From JAYWAM01 sp043782425 (lineage in GTDB: Bacteria > Pseudomonadota > Gammaproteobacteria > Burkholderiales > Usitatibacteraceae), in assembly GCA_043782425.1 (NCBI GenBank), contig JAYWAM010000259.1, positions 1-29,626 on the forward strand: 29,626 nucleotides of DNA, given 5' to 3'. This document shows, one piece after another, positions 1 to 6,674 of this stretch. Numbering within the stretch: position 1 is the first letter of the stretch; each line of letters begins with the position of its first letter. The translations under genes were made by a program, and so were the position numbers. A model generated the notes under the pieces. It worked only from the letters and a program-made list of their open reading frames with translations, had not been told where the DNA came from and searched no databases.

Positions 1-6
1 TGAATT

Positions 7-33
7 CGTTTCACATCAGTTTGAATCGTACCC
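7..33 (+). repeat. Solo end-fragment of dispersed repeat
   Basis: The core TTTCACATCAGTTTGAATCG followed by a degenerate CCC recurs at about 3172-3198, 4559-4575 (cut short) and 23239-23264. Here it stands alone, without the hairpin-bearing left part present at 3067 and 4424. It lies just upstream of cmk. Confidence 0.75.
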
Positions 34-46
34 TGTTCAGAAATTT

Positions 47-75
47 CTTTGTGAGCTTAGTGTTCTTTGTGGTTC
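47..75 (+). repeat. Partial copy of the CTTTGTGTGCTTAGTGG repeat
   Basis: CTTTGTGAGCTTAGTG at 47-62 differs by one base from the right arm of the inverted repeat upstream of pgsA (10533-10548), and a second degenerate unit (CTTTGTGGTT) follows. Both copies sit directly upstream of a housekeeping gene and point the same way. It is a dispersed intergenic repeat of unknown role that may carry transcription start signals. Confidence 0.55.
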
Positions 76-91
76 AAGCCCTTTAATAACC

Positions 92-769
92 ATGCCCCAC
101 CCACCACTACCCCCTGTCATCGCCATCGACGGCCCCTCGGCATCGGGCAAGGGGACGGTCGCGCAGCGTGTGGCGCAGGCGTTGCATTTTCACTACCTCG
201 ATAGCGGCGCGCTTTACCGCCTGTGCGCGCTGGCGGCGCAGCGCGAGGGGATTTCTCTTGATGATGTAACAGCATTGGTGCAGCTGGCAAACGATCTGGC
301 TATTCGCTTTGCCGGTGAGCAAATTTTTCTGGATGGGCAGGATGTGAGCGATGCGGTGCGCTCGGAAGCCTGCGGCGTAAACGCTTCGCACATTGCGGTT
401 TTCCCTGCTTTGCGTGCGGCTTTGCTGCAAAAACAGCGTGATTTCAGACGCTTACCGGGTCTGGTCTGTGACGGTCGTGACATGGGCTCGATAGTCTTTC
501 CCGATGCGACACTCAAGGTGTATTTAACGGCCAGTACCGAGTCACGCGCTGAGCGTCGCACTAAGCAGTTGATAGAAAAAGGAATGTATGCGAAAATACA
601 AGACGTTATAAATGATCTGAAACACCGTGACGCGCGCGATAGCGCAAGGCCGGTGGCTCCGCTCAAGCACTTCCCCGATGCACGTCTGCTCGATACCACG
701 GCCTTGTCCATAGACGAAGCTGTCAGACAAGTCCTTGAATGGTATCGCGAAACTACTCGGAAAAATTGA
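92..769 (+). CDS. cmk: Cytidylate kinase
   Basis: Cytoplasmic CMP/dCMP kinase (ATP + CMP to ADP + CDP) of pyrimidine nucleotide recycling. The 225-residue product has the family's usual length. The P-loop GPSASGKGT lies at residues 14-22, the CMP-site segment YLDSGALYRL near 35-44, and the conserved CDGRDMGSIVFPDA near 126-139. The ATG at 92 is the only start giving the complete N-terminus; no clear Shine-Dalgarno sequence precedes it. The gene is followed by rpsA in the order typical of beta- and gammaproteobacteria (aroA-cmk-rpsA-ihfB). The upstream 90 bases hold repeats, so any aroA link lies outside the window. Confidence 0.97.
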   Translation: MPHPPLPPVIAIDGPSASGKGTVAQRVAQALHFHYLDSGALYRLCALAAQREGISLDDVTALVQLANDLAIRFAGEQIFLDGQDVSDAVRSEACGVNASHIAVFPALRAALLQKQRDFRRLPGLVCDGRDMGSIVFPDATLKVYLTASTESRAERRTKQLIEKGMYAKIQDVINDLKHRDARDSARPVAPLKHFPDARLLDTTALSIDEAVRQVLEWYRETTRKN

Positions 770-845
770 TGTAACGTGGTGTCAACTTTTGAACCGGGCG
801 TCCCCTGTACAACACGCCGTTATTCAAGAGCTTGACTATGATTAA

Positions 846-879
846 CCTGCCGCTGTTTGTCAGCGGCTTAACCAGCAGG
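846..879 (+). promoter_or_regulatory. rpsA leader hairpin, possible autogenous control element
   Basis: A perfect 7-bp stem, GCCGCTG (849-855) with CAGCGGC (861-867) and loop TTTGT, ends 20 bases before the rpsA ATG. CCTGC at 846-850 could alternatively pair with GCAGG at 875-879. Only a weak Shine-Dalgarno-like AGCAGG precedes the start. In E. coli the rpsA leader has hairpins and no good Shine-Dalgarno and is autoregulated by S1; extending that to this leader is inference. Confidence 0.45.
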
Positions 880-887
880 TCCCTTCC

Positions 888-2615
888 ATGTCTCTCGCAA
901 CGCATACGTCCACCCCCAGCATTCCGCATCCCCCTATCGAAAGTTTTGCCGCACTGTTTGAAGAAAGCCTCACGCGCCAGGAAATGCGTGTCGGCGAAGT
1001 CATCACCGCTGAAGTCATCAGCGTGGATCAAAATATCGTCGTAGTGAACGCCGGCCTGAAGTCGGAAAGTATCATTGCGGTCGAAGAATTCAAGAATGAC
1101 AAAGGCGAGCTCGAAGTTAAAGTCGGCGACTTTGTCACGGTAGCAATCGAAGCGCTTGAAGACGGCTATGGCGCGACCAAGCTGTCGCGCGAAAAAGCCA
1201 AGCGTCTCGCCGCGTGGCACGATCTCGATGTCGCACTGGAAAAAGGCACCATCGTTTCCGGTATGGTTTCCGGCAAAGTCAAGGGCGGCCTCACTGTCAT
1301 GGTGAACGGCATCCGCGCCTTCCTGCCCGGCTCGCTGGTTGATATTCGTCCCGTCAAGGACACCTCGATGTACGAGAACAAAGAACTCGAATTCAAGGTC
1401 ATCAAACTTGATCGTAAACGCAATAACGTAGTGGTTTCGCGTCGCGCTGTCATGGAAGAATCGGCCGGTGTGGAACGCCAGGCGCTGCTCGGCAGCCTCA
1501 AGGAAGGCGCGATCGTCAAAGGCATCGTCAAAAACATCACCGACTACGGTGCGTTCGTGGACCTGGGCGGTATCGATGGCCTGCTGCACATCACCGATCT
1601 GGCGTGGAGACGCGTTAAGCATCCGTCCGAAGTGTTGGCGGTGGGTGACGAAGTCGAAGCCAAGATTCTCAAGTTCGATCAGGAAAAAAACCGCGTGTCG
1701 CTGGGCATGAAGCAGCTTGGCGAAGACCCGTGGGTGGGCCTGGGACGCCGCTATCCGCAGGGTACGCGCCTGTTCGGCAAGGTCACCAACCTTACCGACT
1801 ACGGTTCTTTCATTGAAATCGAACAGGGCATCGAAGGCCTGGTGCACGTTTCCGAAATGGACTGGACCAACAAGAATGTGCATCCCGCCAAAGTCGTATC
1901 GCTCGGCGATGAAGTCGAAGTGATGATTCTTGAAATCGACGAAGAGCGCCGCCGCATTTCGCTCGGCATGAAGCAATGCCTCGCCAATCCGTGGGAAGAG
2001 TTTTCCATGTCGCACCAGAAGGCCGAAAAGGTCAAGGGCACCATCAAGTCGATCACCGACTTCGGCGTGTTCATCGGCCTGCCGGGCAACATCGACGGTC
2101 TGGTGCACCTTTCCGATCTTTCCTGGCATGCAACCGGCGAAGAAGCCGTCAAAAATTTCAAGAAGGGCGACGAAGTCGAAGCTGTGGTATTGGCCATCGA
2201 CGTGGAACGCGAGCGCATTTCGCTTGGCATCAAGCAGCTTGACGACGATCCGTTCTCCAATTTCGTTGCGACCAACGACAAGGGCGCCATCGTAAAAGGC
2301 ACCGTCAAAGCCATCGATCCCAAGGGCGCGACCATTTTGCTGAGTGAAGGCGTTGAAGCTTATCTGCGCGCATCCGAAGTATCGCGTGAGCGTGTCGAGG
2401 ATATCCGCACCCACGTCAAGGAAGGCGACGAAATCGAAGCGGTCATTGTTAACGTAGATCGAAAAAACCGCACCATCAACCTGTCGATCAAGGCCAGGGA
2501 TGCGGCCGACGAAAAAGATGCGATGCAAAAAATGGCTGCTGATGCGCCTGTCAACGCAGGCACCACCAATCTGGGGGCGTTACTCAAGGCCAAGTTCCAC
2601 AAAGGCGACCAATAA
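888..2615 (+). CDS. rpsA: 30S ribosomal protein S1
   Basis: Ribosomal protein S1, the mRNA-binding protein of the small subunit needed to initiate on weak or structured leaders. The 575-residue product holds six S1 (OB-fold) repeats: two divergent N-terminal ones (about 35-100 and 118-185) that dock to the ribosome, and four RNA-binding ones starting near 205, 290, 378 and 465. Repeats 3-5 show the signature seen in ITDYGAFVDL, LTDYGSFIEI and ITDFGVFIGL, each with a later SLGMKQ or SLGIKQ. The N-terminus is about 20 residues longer than in E. coli and rich in Ser, Thr and Pro; the ATG at 888 is the first one available. It lies between cmk and ihfB. Confidence 0.98.
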   Translation: MSLATHTSTPSIPHPPIESFAALFEESLTRQEMRVGEVITAEVISVDQNIVVVNAGLKSESIIAVEEFKNDKGELEVKVGDFVTVAIEALEDGYGATKLSREKAKRLAAWHDLDVALEKGTIVSGMVSGKVKGGLTVMVNGIRAFLPGSLVDIRPVKDTSMYENKELEFKVIKLDRKRNNVVVSRRAVMEESAGVERQALLGSLKEGAIVKGIVKNITDYGAFVDLGGIDGLLHITDLAWRRVKHPSEVLAVGDEVEAKILKFDQEKNRVSLGMKQLGEDPWVGLGRRYPQGTRLFGKVTNLTDYGSFIEIEQGIEGLVHVSEMDWTNKNVHPAKVVSLGDEVEVMILEIDEERRRISLGMKQCLANPWEEFSMSHQKAEKVKGTIKSITDFGVFIGLPGNIDGLVHLSDLSWHATGEEAVKNFKKGDEVEAVVLAIDVERERISLGIKQLDDDPFSNFVATNDKGAIVKGTVKAIDPKGATILLSEGVEAYLRASEVSRERVEDIRTHVKEGDEIEAVIVNVDRKNRTINLSIKARDAADEKDAMQKMAADAPVNAGTTNLGALLKAKFHKGDQ

Positions 2616-2625
2616 ACGCGAAGTC

Positions 2626-2659
2626 ATGCCCGGCTGTCCGCGTCGTGACGCCCGGGTAT
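2626..2659 (+). other. rpsA-ihfB intergenic stem-loop
   Basis: ATGCCCGG (2626-2633) pairs with CCGGGTAT (2652-2659) through one G-T wobble, around an 18-base loop. No T-tract follows, so this is more likely a processing or attenuation hairpin between rpsA and ihfB than a full terminator. Confidence 0.4.
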
Positions 2660-2680
2660 GAGCAAGCCTAAAGGAAGCTC

Positions 2681-2980
2681 ATGACCAAATCACAGCTCAT
2701 TGAGATTTTGAGTGCCCGGCACAGCCAGCTCGCGCCGAAAGATGCGGAACTGGCGGTTAAGACCATGCTGGACGCTATGTCAACCACGCTTTCTAAAGGT
2801 GACCGTATCGAAATTCGCGGCTTCGGCAGCTTCGGATTGAACTACCGCCCGCCAAGAACCGGCCGCAACCCCAAGACCGGCGAAAAAGTACAAGTGCCGC
2901 GCAAGTACGTGCCGCATTTCAAGGCAGGCAAGGAATTGCGCGAACGCGTCGATTCCATTGACGGCGCAGCGCAAGAATAA
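2681..2980 (+). CDS. ihfB: Integration host factor subunit beta
   Basis: Small DNA-bending protein that pairs with IhfA to form IHF, acting in recombination, replication initiation and sigma-54 promoter architecture. The 99 residues match the HU/IHF family throughout. MTKSQLIEIL is the typical start, GFGSFGLNYRPPRTGRNPKT covers the beta-arm and its conserved proline, and VPHFKAGKELRERV is the C-terminal helix. AAGGAAG lies a few bases before the ATG. It probably shares transcripts with rpsA and ends at the terminator at 3002. The lapA/lapB genes that often follow ihfB in beta- and gammaproteobacteria are missing; a repeat and toxin-antitoxin region follows instead. Confidence 0.96.
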   Translation: MTKSQLIEILSARHSQLAPKDAELAVKTMLDAMSTTLSKGDRIEIRGFGSFGLNYRPPRTGRNPKTGEKVQVPRKYVPHFKAGKELRERVDSIDGAAQE

Positions 2981-3001
2981 AGCGTTGCAGATTGAATAGA
3001 A

Positions 3002-3034
3002 GCGGCAGGATGAAAGTCCATGCCGCGTTTTTTT
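3002..3034 (+). terminator. Rho-independent terminator after ihfB
   Basis: GCGGCAGGA (3002-3010) pairs with TCC-A-TGCCGC (3017-3026) around a short loop. Seven T residues follow (3028-3034). It closes the cmk-rpsA-ihfB block. Confidence 0.85.
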
Positions 3035-3066
3035 CGCGCGTGGCGGCGTGCGCCATGCCGAGCGGC

Positions 3067-3198
3067 GGGGTCAGGTCTTTGATATTGCGCCCGGGGTCAA
3101 GTCTTTTAATATCGCAAAAAATGGTTCCCCGCTTTCGCGGGGATGACAGATGTTTGGAGGTTCTTGAACCCGTTTCACATCAGTTTGAATCGCGCCCG
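3067..3198 (+). repeat. Composite dispersed repeat, copy 1
   Basis: The left part holds two degenerate tandem units of about 27 bases that start GGGTCA and contain AGGTCTTT or AAGTCTTT and ATATYGC. The centre is a perfect hairpin, CCCCGC-TTTC-GCGGGG (3127-3142), inside GGTTCCCCGC...GGGGATGAC. The right part is the TTTCACATCAGTTTGAATCG core. From about 3094 to 3188 it is almost identical to 4481-4575. The hairpin resembles the widespread proteobacterial REP-like sequence with a GCGAAAGC loop. From 3199 to 3387 I see only a T-less hairpin (CGCCCG 3212-3217 with CGGGCG 3225-3230) and no gene. Confidence 0.85.
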
Positions 3199-3387
3199 AA
3201 GTTCTCCTCCACGCCCGCTGCTCGCGGGCGTTGCTATTTCAGCCGCCAGATTACTTATCAACCTTCGGGGTCAGAAACGAAAGGGGCCAGGCTCGCATTA
3301 AATTCTCGCTGTCTGTCGCTTCCCTGTTAAGTGGCAGCGGTGCCCGGGGTTTCTCTTGGGCGGCTGTAGGGGCGGTTGATGTACTCG

Positions 3388-3777
3388 CTACTCTGCTTTG
3401 ATAATTCCCACTGCTTCAGCGGGTCTGACAATGAGAATGCCGTTGTACTGACCACCCAAGCAATGCAAATGCTTATCGCCGGAAACAATGAGATCAGCCC
3501 GCGCGGCGACAGCAGTAGCGATGACTTTATCATCGTCGGCATCGTCGGGCACTGTGCGGGCAATGGCAGCAGGTTGCACGATACGGACGAAGCCCCGGTA
3601 ATAGCGCAATAGCGAAGTCGGGGTCGCGTGGATAGCGGCCAGGGTGCTGGCGAGTTTTCTGCGGGTGAGTACGTCGGCCAATTCATCCAACAGCACGCGG
3701 CTGGTATAAAAATCGATATCGAATGTTTCTGCCAGATTGAAGAGCGCTTTTGGCGTACCACCCCACGTCAGGCCGCC
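3388..3777 (-). pseudogene. PIN-domain (VapC/COG1569-like) toxin, 5'-truncated
   Basis: The frame reads as a PIN-family RNase toxin from a TWGGTPKALFNLAETFDIDF segment, through LLDELADVL and DDADDDKVIATAVAARADL, to VSGDKHLHCL and a stop at 3388. The second and third acidic clusters of the PIN active site (the DDADDDK region and SGDKHL) are present. The family N-terminus, a hydrophobic strand ending in the DTNV-type motif with the first catalytic Asp, is missing. Upstream codons in this frame run into the end of higA without an ATG or a plausible start; the first usable start is an internal GTG at 3696. The gene therefore lost its 5' end at the higA junction (about 3770-3780) and is probably inactive. 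Confidence 0.75.
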
Positions 3778-4073
3778 TGCGGTTGATGAGACCGAATGCG
3801 TGGAGCGATTTTGTCTTTTAGCTCACGCGTAGCGACGCGCATGTCGAACTCCGCTTGCAGATTCATCCAAAAGCGTGGATCCATATCGAAATATAACTCC
3901 AGGAGCAAGGCGGTATCGGCGGTAATCGGCCGTGTACCATGCACCAAGTCGCTAATGCGGCTCGGCGAAACATCAATATCGGTCGCCAGCCGACGCGCAC
4001 TGATACCCATGGGCTTCATAAAGTCTTCAAGCAGGATATCGCCGGGGTGAATTTCATTTAGTAGTTTCGCCAT
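3768..4073 (-). CDS. higA: HigA-type antitoxin
   Basis: Antitoxin and autorepressor of the HigBA module. The 101-residue product starts at ATG 4073, preceded by AGGAG; the longer frame up to 4172 runs back into higB and lacks family similarity. MAKLLNEIHPGDILLEDFMK and GISARRLATDIDVSPSRISD form the XRE-type helix-turn-helix, followed by the conserved TADTALLLELYFDMDPRFWM. The gene starts 10 bases after the end of higB, in the toxin-first order typical of this family. Its last codons overlap the truncated PIN remnant, marking a recombination junction. Confidence 0.93.
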   Translation of the reverse strand: MAKLLNEIHPGDILLEDFMKPMGISARRLATDIDVSPSRISDLVHGTRPITADTALLLELYFDMDPRFWMNLQAEFDMRVATRELKDKIAPRIRSHQPQAA

Positions 4074-4083
4074 ACAGGTTCTC

Positions 4084-4362
4084 CTAGTGGTAATCGACGA
4101 TTTCAACGTCATGCGCGCCATCCGCACGCCAAATAAAACATAGCCGCCACTGGTCATTGATACGGATGCCATATTGGCCCTTTCGGTTGCCTTTTGGCGC
4201 CTCGAGTTTATTGCCTGGGGGAATCCTCAGGCTTGCTAAATCAACAGCCGCGTGCAACTGTAGAAGCTTTCGGCGCGCTACATACTCGATGTTTCGAAAC
4301 TGCGGAACTAGCCTGCTATGAAAAAGTGCTTCGGTATCCGAGCATGAGAATGATCGAATCAT
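4084..4362 (-). CDS. higB: HigB-type toxin (RelE superfamily)
   Basis: Ribosome-dependent mRNA interferase of the RelE superfamily (the 'plasmid maintenance system killer' family). The 92-residue product has normal family length and shows the usual landmarks: an N-terminal IRSFSCSDTE, the central RKLLQLHAAVDLASLRIPPG, and the C-terminal YGIRINDQWRLCFIW beta-strands followed by VEIVDYH. No truncation or frameshift is visible, so together with higA the module looks functional. The ATG at 4362 lies just downstream of a 21-base palindrome that probably binds HigA. Confidence 0.93.
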   Translation of the reverse strand: MIRSFSCSDTEALFHSRLVPQFRNIEYVARRKLLQLHAAVDLASLRIPPGNKLEAPKGNRKGQYGIRINDQWRLCFIWRADGAHDVEIVDYH

Positions 4363-4370
4363 GAATCATG

Positions 4371-4391
4371 ATGTTCCGCGTTACGGAACAT
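4371..4391 (-). promoter_or_regulatory. Likely HigA operator upstream of higB
   Basis: A perfect 8-bp inverted repeat, ATGTTCCG (4371-4378) and CGGAACAT (4384-4391) with a 5-base centre, lies 9 to 29 bases upstream of the higB start. HigBA modules are autorepressed through dyads in this position; assigning it to HigA is inference. Confidence 0.55.
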
Positions 4392-4423
4392 GTAAAGCAG
4401 AATTTACGCACCCGCAGCACACC

Positions 4424-4575
4424 GGGGTCAGGTCTTTTGATATTGCGTCCAGGGTTAAGTCTTTGAACATTTCGCCAAGGGTCAAGTCTTTGAATATCGC
4501 AAAAAAAATGGTTCCCCGCTTTCGCGGGGATGACAGATGTTTGGAGGTTATTGAACCCGTTTCACATCAGTTTGA
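4424..4575 (+). repeat. Composite dispersed repeat, copy 2
   Basis: It has the same architecture as 3067-3198 but three tandem GGGTCA-type units (starting near 4424, 4453 and 4480) instead of two. The hairpin CCCCGC-TTTC-GCGGGG lies at 4514-4529, and the right part ends at CAGTTTGA (4568-4575). The usual continuation ATCGCRCCCG is replaced at 4576 by coding sequence of a BrnA-like antitoxin. The element is therefore truncated at its right end, or its core served as the junction. Confidence 0.85.
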
Positions 4576-4811
4576 GCAAAGGCAAGCGAGGCGCCATCAT
4601 TGCTTCACCGGGCAAAACTCGCATCACTATCATGCTTGATGATGATGTCATTGAAGCATTTCGTGTCCGTGCCGAAAACGCAGGTACCGGCTATCAAACA
4701 CTCATTAACTCGGTGCTGCGTGAGGCGATCTCTGGTGCGAAAGAAAAGCAGAAACCGCTCACAGTAGCAACCTTGAGACGGGTGCTGCGTGAAGAACTGC
4801 ATGCGTCGTGA
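4572..4811 (+). pseudogene. BrnA-like antitoxin, 5'-truncated at repeat
   Basis: The sequence starting SKGKRGAIIASPGKTRITIM and continuing with LDDDVIEAFRVRAEN and GYQTLINSVLREAI matches the BrnA antitoxin family (COG3514, ribbon-helix-helix type) from just after its N-terminal acidic/aromatic stretch. The first codons of the family are replaced by repeat sequence ending CAGTTTGA. A TTG at 4572 gives a possible 79-residue product; the longer frame from 4530 encodes repeat-derived residues. No BrnT toxin is found upstream, so this is an orphan remnant, though the DNA-binding part might still be made. Confidence 0.65.
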
Positions 4812-4836
4812 TGTCCGTTCGCTGCTGCTTCCCTGG

Positions 4837-6105
4837 TCAAAGTCTGGCAGCGCTTGTGTTTTCTCTGCTACGGTTAAGCGGGATATCGGGCTGAATATCG
4901 AAGACGAGCTGCGCGTGCGCTTGGCGTAACGCATGCTCAACTTGATGCGCCAACAGCGCGCGCGCGAAAATGAAGCCGAGATAGCTTGCACCCTCGGGCG
5001 GCGGCGCGACGATTTGACCGACGCTGGCGGTGATCTGGATGTCGCTCACGCCCTCGACTTGCAGTGCGCTGTCCAGATTTGCTGTGCCCTGAAACATGCC
5101 GCGCTGTGGAATGGGGATCATCATCACGCCGCTCGCTGTATCGGGCTGTAGCGGCGGCAATGGCAGCCCTAAAACATGGCGCAGGATCAGCTCTTCCAGA
5201 CTCATGCCGAGCGCATGACGCAGCATTCTGCCGCACAGGCCACCGATGGAGCGCGCGGCGATTTCCAGCAGCCATATGCCTTGGTCGTTGACGCGCATTT
5301 CAGCATGAATCGGGCCGCTACTCAGCCCAGCCAGCTCACAGGCGCGCTGCACAGTTTGCGCGATTTCATCTTGCGTGGTTTGCGCGAGGCGCGATGGCGT
5401 GATGTAAAGCGTTTCCTCGAAATACGGGCCGTCGAGCGGATCGGGCTTGTCAAATAGCGCCAGAACGCGCAGGCGGCCGTCTTGCAGCAGCCCTTCCAGT
5501 GCGTATTCGCGCCCGGGAATAAAACTTTCCACCAGCAAACCAAGACTCGCGGCATCGCGGTCGGCTTTGGCTTGTATGCCGCGCACCCAGACTACGGCTT
5601 GCGCGAATTCTGCGCGCGTGTTGGCGCGGATCACGCCTCGACTGGATGATAGTCGGCGCGCTTTGACCACCACGGGAAATTGCACTGCGGAGGCCAAAGC
5701 GTTGTCCTGAGAGTCGTCTGCCAGATGGTAAAAAGCCGGGCAATTCAAGGCGCTGTCTTGCAGCAGGCGACGAAACGCCAACTTGTCGCGCGTCAGCCTC
5801 ACTGCCTCGGGCGGGTTGCCGGGCAGGTGCAGGCGCTGGCAGAGCAGGGCGGCCAACTCCACGCCGCTGTCGTCCACCGCCAGCACGGCATCAGGCTTTC
5901 TTCCCAATGCCGCAAGCGCCTGCTCAACAGCGACTTCGGGTTCATCAAACGGCAGTGACTGGATCGGGCCCATGCCCCACAGCGGCGCGAGGCGGTGGCA
6001 GTAATCAGCGGCGGCGACAATTTCTACATCGAGTTTTTTTGCCGCGGCAAGAAAATCATCGTTGCGGTAGCTGGTGGCAGGCAAGAGCAACAGGATGCGT
6101 TTCAT
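4837..6105 (-). CDS. ATP-grasp domain protein (carboxylate-amine ligase-like)
   Basis: An ATP-grasp enzyme of 422 residues that would join a carboxylate and an amine or thiol through an acyl-phosphate; the substrate is not evident. The N-terminus (KRILLLLPATSYRNDDFLAA) is a Rossmann-like pre-ATP-grasp domain. The ATP-grasp core follows from about 110: FPVVVKARRLSSSRG is the nucleotide-binding Lys loop, ESFIPGREYALEGLL the beta-strand region, and GIWLLEIAARSIGG the Mg-ligand segment. It reads EIAAR where many relatives have ExNxR. The ATG at 6105 is chosen over an upstream start at 6141 because MKRILLLLP begins the conserved fold. Related proteins are often annotated as biotin carboxylase-like or L-amino-acid ligases. 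Confidence 0.85.
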   Translation of the reverse strand: MKRILLLLPATSYRNDDFLAAAKKLDVEIVAAADYCHRLAPLWGMGPIQSLPFDEPEVAVEQALAALGRKPDAVLAVDDSGVELAALLCQRLHLPGNPPEAVRLTRDKLAFRRLLQDSALNCPAFYHLADDSQDNALASAVQFPVVVKARRLSSSRGVIRANTRAEFAQAVVWVRGIQAKADRDAASLGLLVESFIPGREYALEGLLQDGRLRVLALFDKPDPLDGPYFEETLYITPSRLAQTTQDEIAQTVQRACELAGLSSGPIHAEMRVNDQGIWLLEIAARSIGGLCGRMLRHALGMSLEELILRHVLGLPLPPLQPDTASGVMMIPIPQRGMFQGTANLDSALQVEGVSDIQITASVGQIVAPPPEGASYLGFIFARALLAHQVEHALRQAHAQLVFDIQPDIPLNRSRENTSAARL

Positions 6106-6159
6106 ATTTAGCGGCACGCTACATTTTACGCGGCGTTGCAATCGCCTAAGCGCGCGATG

Positions 6160-6570
6160 CTATTTCGACTTAGGGCGCTGATCGAACACCCCCAGCTTGG
6201 GTTCGCGGCTTTCACCAGCTTCCTCCATGCGTTGTAGATAGTGTTGCCATTTTTCTTCCTGCTTCATGCCCAGGGAATAGAAATAAGCCCAGGAAAAAAG
6301 GCCGGTATCATGGCCATCGGAAAACACCAATTGCACGGCGTATGATCCCACCGGTTCTATAGCCGTGATTTCGACATTTTTCTTGCCGACTTGCAGCACT
6401 TCCTGTCCCGGCCCGTGTCCGGCGACTTCCGCTGAGGGCGAGAAAACGCGCAGAAACTCAAAGGGAAACTTGAAGCATTTGCCGTCAGCAAAAGCCACTT
6501 CGAGCAGGCGGGATTTTTGATGTAATTTGATTTCGGTGGGGATGGGAGTGGTGTTATCTGGGCCTGACAT
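6160..6570 (-). CDS. DUF971 domain protein
   Basis: A 136-residue protein of the DUF971 family, which resembles the N-terminal domain of gamma-butyrobetaine hydroxylase. Family landmarks are PTEIKLHQKSRLLEVAFADG at the start, FPFEFLRVFSPSAEV, and GSYAVQLVFSDGHDTGLFSW with YFYSLG near the end. The fold is small and beta-rich, and no enzymatic role is established. AGGAA precedes the ATG at 6570. In many betaproteobacteria the gene sits beside ubiE; here its neighbours are an ATP-grasp gene 54 bases downstream and a divergent transporter. Confidence 0.9.
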   Translation of the reverse strand: MSGPDNTTPIPTEIKLHQKSRLLEVAFADGKCFKFPFEFLRVFSPSAEVAGHGPGQEVLQVGKKNVEITAIEPVGSYAVQLVFSDGHDTGLFSWAYFYSLGMKQEEKWQHYLQRMEEAGESREPKLGVFDQRPKSK

Positions 6571-6674
6571 GAGAGTTCCTTTTTATTCGCAATAACGTCT
6601 ATCAAAATTTGTTCGGGTAATCCACGCCGGGTCTGGGCGCTGCTAGTGAGATAAGATAGTAATCCCATCAACCA

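Noticed and set aside
753..2528. 591-residue open frame antisense to rpsA
   Set aside because: It mirrors the codon bias of rpsA, whose own frame has six clear S1 domains. The antisense product is a repetitive His/Phe/Asp-rich sequence following the S1 repeats and has no recognisable domain.
2992..3330. 112-residue frame after ihfB
   Set aside because: It runs through the ihfB terminator and the dispersed repeat, so its residues are repeat-derived. No ribosome binding site.
3327..3761. 144-residue minus-strand frame over the PIN remnant
   Set aside because: Out of frame with the recognisable PIN sequence; Ser/Pro-rich and without domain features.
3067..4575. CRISPR array from the repeated GGGTCA units
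   Set aside because: Units are degenerate, directly adjacent with no unique spacers, and there are no cas genes.
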